A stretch of 64,000 nucleotides of DNA from Merluccius polli. Lineage: Eukaryota > Chordata > Actinopteri > Gadiformes > Merlucciidae. Below, in pieces: positions 11,069-20,585 of the stretch. The stretch is from NCBI GenBank assembly GCA_030340625.1, contig JAOPHQ010002315.1, positions 96,152-160,151 of the forward strand, written 5' to 3'. Each line of letters starts with the position of its first letter. Positions within the stretch are counted from its first letter, which is position 1. Made by a program: the position numbers and the translations under genes. Below the pieces are notes generated by a model. That model did no database searches and had not been told where the DNA came from. It worked only from the letters and a program-made list of their open reading frames with translations.

Positions 11069-12013
11069 ATGGCTTATAACAACTCAACACAATATGATGG
11101 TGCTCCTTTTTCATTGCGAAAGATCAATCACCAGGTCATAGTGGTACAGATCCTGATCATAATTTTTCTGTACCTCAACTGTCTGCTCCTGACAAGCTTT
11201 TTCAAGAAGGAGATCTTTCGCAATAGCATGCGCTACATCTTCTTTGCCTTTACTTTGATGTCAGACTGCCTGTACCTATTGGTGACCAATGTTCTGCTAA
11301 TCATGTCCTTCTTTAATATTTTCATGCAAATTTGGCTCTGTATTTTCCTCATCATAGTATCGTCTGTGTTCAATTTTGTCTTTCCTATAATACTGACAGC
11401 GATGACCCTGGAGCGTTATGTGGCCATCTGCATGCCAATGCGTCATGGGGCCTTATGCACCCCACGCAGTGCTCTGCACTGTATTCTGATCATCCACACT
11501 ATCAGCTCTATACCAATCAGCATCATTGTCTCAATCTACTTTGCCTCTGTGCCTCACAGTATATACATGGAGGATAGGATATGCAAGATTGAAATGCTCA
11601 TGATTCACAAATGGCAGAGTTATCTCTTTTTAGCTGCAAACCAGTTATACTTCATCATCATGTTTGTCATCATTGTGTTCTGTTATATTGAAATCACAAA
11701 AGCAGCCAGGAAAGCATCGGGAGAGACTAAGACATCCACAGGGAAGGGACTCAGAACGGTACTTCTTCATGGTTTTCAGCTCATTCTCTGCCTTGCCGTG
11801 CTATGGTGCCCTTTTGTTGAAGCTGCTGTGCTGCAGATTGATTTACTTTTATACATTAATGTGAGATACTTCAATTACATCATTTTTACTCTTGCCCCGA
11901 GATGTCTAAGTTCCCTTGTTTATGGCCTCAGGGACAGAAAGTTCTTTCTAATGTTGAAATATTATGCTGTCTTTGGTTTGTGTTACAAATCACCTCCTGT
12001 ATTGGGTGATTGA
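11069..12013 (+). CDS. Odorant receptor (131-2-like), copy 2
   Basis: 314 residues, full-length, intact. The frame is open further upstream through a TA array to a GTG, but the ATG at 11069 (gttaccATGG) matches the other copies and is chosen. Same landmarks as copy 1: NNST near the N-terminus, LERYVAIC at helix 3, Cys172 in loop 2, LHGFQ in helix 6, APRCLSSLVYG in helix 7. Loop 2 reads MEDRICKIEML, closest to copy 1. It differs from copy 1 at scattered sites, for example ICLR-type changes in helices 3 and 5 and LAVLW instead of LARLW in helix 6. AATAAA at 12087-12092. Function as for copy 1; ligand unknown. Confidence 0.92.
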   Translation: MAYNNSTQYDGAPFSLRKINHQVIVVQILIIIFLYLNCLLLTSFFKKEIFRNSMRYIFFAFTLMSDCLYLLVTNVLLIMSFFNIFMQIWLCIFLIIVSSVFNFVFPIILTAMTLERYVAICMPMRHGALCTPRSALHCILIIHTISSIPISIIVSIYFASVPHSIYMEDRICKIEMLMIHKWQSYLFLAANQLYFIIMFVIIVFCYIEITKAARKASGETKTSTGKGLRTVLLHGFQLILCLAVLWCPFVEAAVLQIDLLLYINVRYFNYIIFTLAPRCLSSLVYGLRDRKFFLMLKYYAVFGLCYKSPPVLGD

Positions 12014-12665
12014 AAAAATGAAGAAGAAAAAATAAATGCAACAAAAAGTGCTCCCTGAATATTTAAATGTCAAACAGCATTTCTTAAATAAAGAGCAATA
12101 TGTTACTGAACTGTTACTGAAGGTGTGTGAACTTAGGATCAGAAAAAATGATTGAATTTCAGATTGGATGTCTTTTAGGGTAAGGTAACTTTTTCAAACA
12201 ATACATTACTGCCCGATTTAACTTAATTTTTCAATCCTCTGACTCAATATTCTGATAATTTCTGTTCATTAAATATTTGGCAATAGCATCTGCAATACTT
12301 GGCTGCAGGTAATAATCTTTGCTGAGATGGGCAGTGTTTGTTTTGCAGTGTTTCGCCCCAGCAGTACTGATTACTGACATAGGCTTTGGGTAAACACCAG
12401 ATGAGGCCCCAGGAAGCTTCTCCCGATAGTGAAGCTGTTTACCAATCAAAAGGCAAAGTTAAGTTGTAAAATTAAGGGCCAATTGGGGAGCCTGATGTTC
12501 AAAATCAGCCAGCCTGTTAGTTACTAAGCACAGGGACCTCTATCAAACGATACACGGGGATTGCCCAAAATATATCCCTGTAACACATTACAACGAAGTA
12601 ATTCACAAGATTCCATACAAAACAAAGGGATATGTATTCTTAAGCCATTGTGAGAATGTCTGTCT

Positions 12666-12669
<4 letters not shown>

Positions 12670-12706
<37 letters not shown>
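12670..12706. repeat. (GT)n microsatellite, unit 2 3' flank
   Basis: Perfect GT run at the place where unit 3 has a much longer one (27231-27302) and unit 1 a degenerate one. Confidence 0.9.
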
Positions 12707-12713
<7 letters not shown>

Positions 12714-12953
12714 CCTTAATTAGTGTGCCAGTTAACATGTCTCATTTATTGCACTGATTAATGTACCAACAAAGAAATGCAAAATAAACGTAACTTAATC
12801 TGAACCTTACAATGTGTCATTATTATATGATCATTGAAAAATGACTGCGAATGTATAGAGAAAAGTCCCTGTAATCTTTTCCCGGCACTCGGGTGTATGG
12901 CATAATGTATAGTATAATAGCAATTCTATTAGATTAGATTAAACTTTATTGTC

Positions 12954-13551
12954 TGTCATGGCCACAGTTGTGGTGCTGTGTGTTCTCCCTCTGTGTCGGC
13001 TACACCCCTGTCTGTATCTGTGCTTTGCCTGCCACTCTCAACTGCTCACAACTGGCCTGCATCAGCTCATCAACTCCCCTTCAAATACATCTGGTTTCCC
13101 TGCAGTCATCGCCAGATCGTACTTCGATACACCGTGGTAGTTAGTCGTACCTGGCTCCAGCATATACACTTTCCAGTAGTTCTCCTGTTGAAATCTCGTG
13201 CCTCACCTTTGTTCTCTTTGCTTATAGTTTGGGGATCTACACCTCCAGCCTGCCTGCTTCACTCCCTCCAGCCTGATGCGCCCCACTCTCCAACCTGCCT
13301 CCTGCCTCACTCCTGGTTACCAAATAAACCTGTTCAACTTCACTACAACTCCTGTACTGTCTCTGTGTTCTGCTCTTGGGTACAGCAGCTATCGCTGCCC
13401 CCACATTGTCATTGTAGCCTGATGCGCCCCACTCTCCAACCTGCCTCCTGCCTCACTCCTGGTTACCAAATAAACCTGTTCAACTTCACTACAACTCCTG
13501 TACTGTCTCTGTGTTCTGCTCTTGGGTCCAGCAGCTATCGCTGCCCCCACA
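12954..13551 (+). mobile_element. Solo LTR with internal duplication
   Basis: Inserted in the TTTATTGTCATTG motif that is intact in units 1, 2 and 4. It starts TG (tgtcatggcc) and ends CA (gcccccaca), flanked by the 5-bp duplication ttgtc (12949-12953 and 13552-13556), as expected of an LTR retrotransposon. It contains AATAAA near 13323. No internal retroviral-type genes remain, so it is a solo LTR. The first LTR end is at 13405; the last 146 bp together with flanking host bases are repeated once (see next entry). Confidence 0.75.
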
Positions 13552-13562
13552 TTGTCATTGTA
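13271..13562 (+). repeat. 146-bp tandem duplication spanning the LTR end
   Basis: 13271-13416 and 13417-13562 are nearly identical (one clear difference, gggtac versus gggtcc). Each copy ends with ttgtcattgta, which is host sequence beyond the LTR, so the duplication happened after the LTR was in place. Confidence 0.85.
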
Positions 13563-13979
13563 CAAGTACAGACAGAGACAATGAAATGCAGTTCGACATC
13601 TAACCAGAAGTGCAAAAAAACAGTAAAGTGCAGAGTATGTACATATCCATACTGGAATATATAACAAATAAGATATGAACAGTAAGAACAGAGTTACTAC
13701 AAGTAATGCTAGTTGGAAATGTTATATATAAAATTAGCTATGAGGTATGATAAGAATATGGTAAATACACTATGGACATGGATATGTATAGTTTAGACAT
13801 TGGTATGAATATATGACTATGCTTTTGAATTACTAATTGAAAATGATTATGGAAGACAAAGAGACTGAGATGTATAGGGAAAAAGATACACTAGGCTATA
13901 TGACTACGTGATTAAGAGAACATTACTTGTGTATAGTTAAGATATGTTGCAATTAATTAAAATCAAAAATATGATATAG

Positions 13980-15461
13980 CAGTGTTTCCCCTAGAAATTT
14001 TTCCAGCAGTGGTGCTGTTACGTAACGGAGGCAAGCCGCACGCGGCGGCGCGCAGGGGTCTGGGGGCATTCACCTCCGGAAGATTTTTTTTTTTAATAAC
14101 CCCTTAAACCATAACTTCTGGCAAGTTTTGTGGATAGAAATGGACATTTTGAGACAAATATGATATACCATCAACAGATTTAATATTGGAGCACGTACCT
14201 TGAACTGGTCAGAAACAGAAATCTTGATTTTATAATTTTAGACAGGATTACTCATGTTTTTCTTTTGTGTTAATTTTAAGCTTTTATTTACATTATTGGT
14301 AGAAATTGATTGGGGCAAAAATATTGAAAATGTTGTCAGGGGAAATGAACCCAAAAACAACACTATGCTCCAACACTATATTTCATCACATGAATAAAGT
14401 TGATTGTGCTGCCTTCAAATGTACTAACTCCATATAAAAAAGAAAAGAATTTTACGGCTACAGTAACGGTGATTTGACGCGTCATCAAATCACCGGAAGA
14501 AAAATGCAGGACTACAAGTTATGAACGTTCTGAATGTGAATCTTCAGGAGAGCAGCCCTCTCGGACACACACACACACAGGGGTTGAAATAAGGCTGTTT
14601 TACTCGCCAAATGCGAGTCATTTTTGTATTTGTCGAGTAATTTATGAAGACCACTCGCCACTCTGGCGAGTAGGCCTAATCTAAGAATTCGCCGCGATTG
14701 CCGCGGACCCGCCAGCAACGGACCCGCTAGCCGCGGACCCGACCGCGCAGCACCCACCGCCGTCTACAATCGCTGTTACCGCTGTTTTATTATCATCCGC
14801 ACTCCCACACCGTCACCGGGGCTTCATAGTAATGTGTCCGAATAGAGCAGCCATCTCGGACACACACATGCTGTTACCGCTGTAACATGCTGTTGCGATT
14901 GTAGACGCCGGTGGGTGCTGCGCGGTCGGGTCCGCGGCTAGTGGGTCCGTTGCTGGCGGGTCCGCGGCAATCGCGGCGAATTCTTAGATTAGGCCTACTC
15001 GCCAGAGTGGCGAGTGGTCTTCATAAATTACTCGACAAATACAAAAATGACTCGCATTTGGCGAGTAAAACAGCCTTATTTCAACCCCTGTGTGTGTGTG
15101 TGTCCGAGAGGGCTGCTCTCCTGAAGATTCACATTCAGAACGTTCATAACTTGTAGTCCTGCATTTTTCTTCCGGTGATTTGATGACGCGTCAAATCACC
15201 GTTACTGTAGCCGTTAAATTCTTTTCTTTTTTATATGGAGTTAGTACATTTGATGGCAGCACAATCAACTTTATTCATGTGATGAAATATAGTGTTGGAG
15301 CATAGTGTTGTTTTTGGGTTAATTTCCCCTTTAACGCTTGGCAATTTCAAGATGACGTTGTAGTTGTGCTAAATACCGATCATGTGAAGATTTTTGCAGT
15401 GGCGCTGATTTTCCAGCAGTGGCGCTGCGCCACTGCTGAATACATAGTAGGGGAAACACTG
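13980..15461. mobile_element. Fold-back element with hAT-like ends
   Basis: Ends cagtgtttcccct (from 13980) and aggggaaacactg (to 15461) are perfect inverted repeats. The sequence also folds internally: an arm of about 435 bp (14337-14773) is the near-perfect reverse complement of 14895-15336, so an 81-codon open frame appears on both strands (14512-14757 minus, 14911-15156 plus). I regard those frames as chance openings, not genes. The host site (gatatagaatataa) is intact in units 1, 2 and 4. The visible direct repeat at the junction is only tatag (5 bp), short for hAT, so superfamily assignment is tentative. Confidence 0.7.
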
Positions 15462-15507
15462 TATAGAATATAAATTAGTTACAGAACTTAATATTGTGTA
15501 ATATTTA

Positions 15508-15690
15508 CTACAGCTTGTTAGTAGCTGACAGAGATGCAGTCAGTGAAATAAAGATCACATGTTGCTTCTGGTTCCAAGGTCAAGGTTGAAGCACAGGGGA
15601 GATCACGCCTTTGCAGTTGTAGCCTCCAAACTCTGGAACGAGTTGCGTTGAGTTATTATAAATGTGCTTTATGAATATATTTTTGGATTG
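15508..15690 (+). pseudogene. LINE 3' tail (unit 3), internally deleted
   Basis: Starts as the remnants in units 1 and 2 but jumps near 15645 directly to the terminal ttattataaatgtgctttatg part. About 240 bp of the tail is missing. Confidence 0.65.
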
Positions 15691-16432
15691 GATTGGACCC
15701 TCTGAGTGATTATAAGGCCTGTTTGGTCAGGGAGTATGCCTTCTATTAGTGTGAGGGTGTAATTAGTATGTTGTTTGTACTCATATTCACCATATCACTT
15801 TACACTTTACATATAGTTTTTCTAATCTGTAACAATATGTAAGGCAAGCAAGGCTATGTGTTAGTTATGCAGAAGGAGAAAAGCTCTGAAAGTAATCTGG
15901 GACATATATTAAATGTTGTAAAACAAATGTATTATTTGTGTTGCATTCAAAAATATTTAGGAATCACATTATTTGGAAACCTATTTGTTCATGCAAATGT
16001 CCTCTTTTTCTTATGGGAAAAGTATAGATGGTTAAATTAAAGTGTTTGAAAACTTCTGACCAACAAGATATTAGTACTTGCTAACAGACTGTAAATTGCT
16101 CACTTAGGTCGCAGTAATCCTATGAGTGAGTTCTCAATATGGGAACAATATTTTCTACAGCTTTATCCCACATTGGGCAATTAGTTGTATTGCTGACATA
16201 GTTATGGAAAGACATTAGATACACACAAGGCATACTGTCATTATTAAGTGCTTCATCTGGGACTCATTAACATCAGTGATCATGCTATACCGTTAGCCTC
16301 ATTAGCTAATATGAATGAAGGGATAACCTTTAATCTAATTCCAATTCAACCGTATCCATTTAAAAACTTTAAAAAAATAATAATAATAATAAAAATAAAA
16401 TTATATATATATATATATATACGTATATATAT

Positions 16433-16942
16433 TGTGGTACCCCGGCCCCGTAGTGTCCCCTTCCCCCGAATCAAGACAAGTCTTTGAAACAGAAAAAGCC
16501 GAACAAAGGCTCATTTATTAAGTCCAACACAAAAAAACCGGGTAGCCTCTCACTCCGTATGAAAACTATAACTTAAAGTATGGGCTCCGTGAGCCTCGGC
16601 CGGTCTCCCGTCCTCTCTCCCCCGCGGTCCCGGTCCGGGTGCGCGGCGGCTAGTCCACTTGGCCAGTCTGCCCGGGGAATGGGCCGTCCAGTAGAGGAAC
16701 CCCGGTCCTGTCTGTCACTCCGTACTGCAACGACATGGGTCACTCGAGACATAACTTCATTTCGTCCTTTTATGCTCACCTGCAGTTGTTCACCTTCCTC
16801 CTGCGCAGGTGTTTCCAATCGCTCTGAGTGGTGCCCAGCTAAAGCGCTCCACAGCGCCCTCTGGGGAAACCAGGTGGTAAACCCCCTGTATGACCTGTCC
16901 CCTGGGCTTCCAGGGCCTCTGTGTACGGGCCGGGTTGCCACA
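16433..16942 (-). repeat. 3' LTR of the Gmr1-like element
   Basis: 510 bp, TG...CA ends. On the minus strand it holds AATAAA (complement of 16514-16519) and a CATAAAAGG TATA-like motif (complement near 16770), consistent with promoter and polyadenylation roles. Confidence 0.9.
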
Positions 16943-17910
16943 CTCCTCCACCCTTTGATGAAGGCCCGGGGCACCTCTGACTGCCCAGAGGCATGCGTCC
17001 CGTCGGGACAGGGCATCCGCGTTGGCGTGCTCCCTCCCTGGTCTGTGGTCCACTTTGAAGCGGTAGTCCTGCAGTGCCAGAAACCACCTTGTTACCCTGG
17101 CATTGGTGTCTTTGGCGGTGGCCATCCACTTGAGTGGGGCGTGGTCTGTAACTAGGGTGAATTCCCTCCCCAGGAGGTAGTACCGCAGCTTGTCCACTGC
17201 CCATTTGATGGCCAGGGCCTCCTTCTCCACGGTGGAGTAATTCTGTTCATTTGGAAGGAGTTTCCGGCTGATGTACGTCACTGGATGTTCCTCAGAGTCC
17301 CGGACCTGTGAGAGGACCGCCCCGAGGCCCACCTCTGAGGCGTCGGAGTGGACTATTAGGGGCAGAGTAAAGTCAGGGGTTAGTAGGATGGGCGCGGAGC
17401 AGAGGGCTTGCTTAAGGAGCCTGAATGCGCCCTCTGCTGCCTCCGCCCATGTTACCCGGTCGGGCAGAGCCTTCCGCGTTAAGTCGTGGAGGGGGCTTGC
17501 CAGTGTGGCGAAACCGGGAATGAACCTTTGATAATACCCTACTAGTCCTAGGAAAGATTTTACCTGTTTCTTGGTGGTGGGGCGGGGCCAGTCCAAGATG
17601 GTCTTAATCTTTGCTTCCTGGGGTCGGACGTTCCCGCGTCCGACTCTGTAGCCCAGGTAGGAGGTCTCCTCTAGGCCCAGGTGACACTTGGCTGGGTTGG
17701 CCGTGAGGCCGGCCTTCCTCAGCTCCCCAAGGACCGCCCGTAGGTGTCGCAGGTGGATGTCCCAGCTGGCACTATGGATGATAATGTCATCAATGTAGGC
17801 CGCGGCGTAGGCCTGGTGAGGTCGCAGGAGACGGTCCATCATGCGCTGGAAGGTGGCGGGGGCACCATGTACGCCGAAGGGGAGTACCGTGTACTGATAT
17901 AGCCCCCCCG
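16943..17910 (-). CDS. Gmr1-like pol, 3' part: end of reverse transcriptase and RNase H (frameshifted from upstream pol)
   Basis: Minus-strand frame, open from about 17905 and running into the 3' LTR. It begins inside the reverse transcriptase palm (YIDDIIIHS near 17790), then the RT connection (FLGLVGYYQRFIPGF) and a Ty3-type RNase H (HSDASEVGLGAVLSQ, EKEALAIKWAVDKLRYYL, VTDHAPLKWM, ending in NADALSRRD). It should be continuous with the upstream frame, but the two are out of register at a run of seven C (plus strand 17903-17909). A one-base length change there is the simplest cause; an assembly or sequencing error in the homopolymer cannot be excluded. There is no integrase downstream of RNase H, which confirms the unusual order. 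Confidence 0.85.
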
Positions 17911-20579
17911 GGGGTCACAAACGCCGTCTTCTCCCGGGCGGTTTTGGTGAGGGGGACCTGCCAATATCCCTTGGTGAGGTCGAGGGTGGTGAGGTATCGA
18001 GCGGGGCCGAGCCGCTCTATTAGCTCATCGACCCGAGGCATGGGGTAAGCATCGAATTCCGAGACCTCGTTCAGTCTCCTGAAGTCATTACAGAACCTGA
18101 AGGAGCCATCTGGCTTCGGGACCAGGACGACTGGGCTGGCCCAGGCGCTGTGGGACTCCTCGATCACCCGGAGCTGGAGCATCTTGGCGACCTCTGCTCG
18201 TATGGCGACCCGACGGGCCTCTGGAACCCGGTACGGTGGTACGCGCACCGTGACGCCTGCTGCTGTTCTGATGTCGTGTTGAGCGACCGTCGTTCTCCCG
18301 GGTACCTCCGAAAACACGTCCTGATGCTGCAACACAACATCGCGGAGGTCCTGTTTCTGGGCAGGGCTGAGGTCGTCTCCCATCGGGACTTCCGGTACGG
18401 CTTTCCGGGCGGCCAGGACCAAGGGAGCTGGACTTGGAGGAGTTGTCCCAACCCTCCACGGTTTGAGGAGGTTAACATGGTACAACTGGGTGGGTTTACG
18501 CCTCCCCGGCTGCCTCACCTGGTAGTTCACCTCCCCAACCCGGTCAACCACCTCGTATGGTCCCTGCCACTTGGCCAGAAACCTACATTCCGCTGTAGGA
18601 ATGAGGACCAGGACCAACTCACCCGGCTGGAAGAGGCGCAGCTGTGCCCCCCGGTTGTAGGTCCGGGCCTGGGCCTGCTGTGCGTTGTGAAGGTGTTCGC
18701 GGACTATGGGCCAGACCTGAGCCATTCTCTCCTGCACCTGTTCGACGTGGTCCACCATGGTACGATGTGGGGAGGGTTGGCTTTCCCAAGCCTCTTTTGC
18801 TAGGTCCAGTAGTCCCCTTGGCCGCCGTCCATATAACAGTTCAAATGGGGAGAACCCGGTGGAGGCCTGGGGTACCTCGCGAACCGCGAAGAGGACGTGG
18901 GGAAGGAGCTGGTCCCAGTTCTTCCCATCCACCTCCATGGCCTTCTTCAGCATCTGCTTCAGAGTTTTGTTGAACCTCTCAACGAGCCCGTCCGTCTGGG
19001 GGTGATACACTGACGTCCTCAGCTGCTTCACCTGCAGGAGACTAAGCAGTTCCTTTAATACGCGTGACATAAAACATGACCCCTGGTCTGTTAAAATCTC
19101 CTTTGCTATCCCCACCCGGCTAAAAAGCAGCATTAGCTCCCGGGCTACTGCCTTAGCGGTGGCGGTGCGGAGGGGTAGTGCTTCAGGGTAGCGGGTCGCA
19201 TAGTCTACCATGACCAGGATGTACCGATGACCCCGGCTGGTCTTAGGGAGAGGCCCCACAATGTCTAGTGCCAGCCGGTCAAATGGTACCTCTATAATGG
19301 GCATCGGGATCAACGGACTTCGGGTTGAGGGTCTCGGGGCAGTGCGCTGGCACTCCGGACACGCCTGACAATACTCGGTAACGTCTTTTTTTATCCCGGG
19401 CCAGTAGAATCGGGCTAGGATCCTATCCCTCGTTTTGTCCATGCCTAGGTGGGCCCCTAAGACGTGCGTGTGTGCCATGAAGAGGACCTTACTGACATAT
19501 GGCCGAGGTACTACCAGTTGCTCTGTCACTGCTCCCCCCCCCTCTACTACCCGGTATAGTAGGCCCGACCTGGTACAGAAATGTGGGTGAGGTAGGGTAC
19601 TCACCGAGTCCCTGGCCTGGCCGTCGTGGGAGAGGACGTGACTCCAGGCGTGTTTCAGGGTGTCGTCCTGTAGTTGGGCGGTGGCGAACCGTCCGGGCTG
19701 GTCCTCTCCCCTCCCGGTAGGGGGAAAGTCAGAGAGCTCCGTAAGGGGGGAACTCTCCGTCTCCCCGAGAACGGCGGACTTCTCGGACGCCGTCATGGTG
19801 TCTGGGGTTCCTGATCGGTCCGGACAGGGAGCCCCACCGATCGGGCGGGCTGGGGTGCCTGGTGGGGTGGGACCGTCCCTCCCGCTGCCGTCTCCCTCTC
19901 CCGATGTCTCGGCTGGGGAGGAGTGGGCCGCCCGAGCTCCGTAGGCGTGCCGAACGGGTCGGCCGCGTCGCCTCGGCTGGGGTCGTGGCGGTCTGGAACC
20001 GGGTTCGGCGATCCATAGCCGGTTGAAGATGGGGCAGTCTCTCCCAATCAGTAGGGGCACGGGAAGGTTGGGTACGATTCCTGCCCTTACTGTGAAGGCC
20101 CCTCGGGGGGTCCGTACCACCACCTGGCACGTGGCATACGTGCGGGTGTCCCCATGTATGCAGGCAACCTCAATGGGCTCCCCCGGCCTGCCTACGGCTA
20201 GGTCAGGCCGCAGGAGCGTGACGACACTCCCCGTGTCAATGAGGGCCTGAGTGTCCTGGTCGCCCACCCGAGCCGGGATGGTTGGACCTCCGGCCTCCTG
20301 ATGTGCCCAACAGGTGGTGAGGAGGCATGGTCCGGGTCGCCCTTCACCAGCGAAGGCCGAGGGCATAGAAACGTCCCTGTTCTCCGGGCACTGGCGAGCG
20401 AGGTGGCCTGTCTGGCCACAGCTAAAGCAGCGCCATTCCTCTCTCACTTCCGGTGGGTGTGTCTGGGGTCTCGGCGGGGCTACCCGTCGAGGTGGCTCCG
20501 TTCCCCGTCTGTCCCTCCGGGTCTCGACAGGCCGGGCCGGTGTCTGGGCGCCGCCGCTAAGCTGTTGGGCAACCTGCCA
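17790..20579 (-). CDS. Gmr1-like gag-pol, middle part: zinc knuckle, protease, integrase, start of reverse transcriptase
   Basis: Minus-strand frame. It has no start codon of its own; it reads on from gag, from which it is separated by the insertion at 20586-23269. In order: CCHC knuckle (CFSCGQTGHLARQC, about 20430-20389); aspartic protease with LIDTGS (about 20240); proline-rich linker; integrase zinc-binding H..H..C..C (HVLGAHLGMDK to CPECQ); integrase core with D in LDIVGPLP, D in LTDQGSCF and E in DGLVERFNK; GPY/F module (KWQGPYEV); then an RT N-terminal part (VLVPKPDGSFRFCNDFRRLN, LTTLDLTKGYWQVPL). After about 17910 the frame runs out of register. The codons 20579-20448 before the knuckle are open and in frame with gag. 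Confidence 0.88.
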   Translation of the reverse strand, partial: WQVAQQLSGGAQTPARPVETRRDRRGTEPPRRVAPPRPQTHPPEVREEWRCFSCGQTGHLARQCPENRDVSMPSAFAGEGRPGPCLLTTCWAHQEAGGPTIPARVGDQDTQALIDTGSVVTLLRPDLAVGRPGEPIEVACIHGDTRTYATCQVVVRTPRGAFTVRAGIVPNLPVPLLIGRDCPIFNRLWIAEPGSRPPRPQPRRRGRPVRHAYGARAAHSSPAETSGEGDGSGRDGPTPPGTPARPIGGAPCPDRSGTPDTMTASEKSAVLGETESSPLTELSDFPPTGRGEDQPGRFATAQLQDDTLKHAWSHVLSHDGQARDSVSTLPHPHFCTRSGLLYRVVEGGGAVTEQLVVPRPYVSKVLFMAHTHVLGAHLGMDKTRDRILARFYWPGIKKDVTEYCQACPECQRTAPRPSTRSPLIPMPIIEVPFDRLALDIVGPLPKTSRGHRYILVMVDYATRYPEALPLRTATAKAVARELMLLFSRVGIAKEILTDQGSCFMSRVLKELLSLLQVKQLRTSVYHPQTDGLVERFNKTLKQMLKKAMEVDGKNWDQLLPHVLFAVREVPQASTGFSPFELLYGRRPRGLLDLAKEAWESQPSPHRTMVDHVEQVQERMAQVWPIVREHLHNAQQAQARTYNRGAQLRLFQPGELVLVLIPTAECRFLAKWQGPYEVVDRVGEVNYQVRQPGRRKPTQLYHVNLLKPWRVGTTPPSPAPLVLAARKAVPEVPMGDDLSPAQKQDLRDVVLQHQDVFSEVPGRTTVAQHDIRTAAGVTVRVPPYRVPEARRVAIRAEVAKMLQLRVIEESHSAWASPVVLVPKPDGSFRFCNDFRRLNEVSEFDAYPMPRVDELIERLGPARYLTTLDLTKGYWQVPLTKTAREKTAFVTPGGAISVHGTPLRRTWCPRHLPAHDGPSPATSPGLRRGLH

Positions 20580-20585
20580 GTTCTC

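Larger units (their letters stand above)
8223..12818 (+). repeat. Tandem receptor unit 2
   Basis: The cleanest unit, about 4.6 kb, free of large later insertions and therefore the best model of the ancestral duplication unit. It opens with a short piece of the LINE seen at 2873-2963 (shortened here), then the same blocks as unit 1. Confidence 0.85.

Noticed and set aside
14512..15156. Two identical 81-codon frames on opposite strands, as if a duplicated gene
   Set aside because: They are the two arms of one palindrome inside a transposon; no known domain and no start context shared with host genes.
16580..17155. 191-codon plus-strand frame
   Set aside because: It lies antisense to the LTR and pol of the retrotransposon; repeated in the other LTR; shadow of high G/C content.
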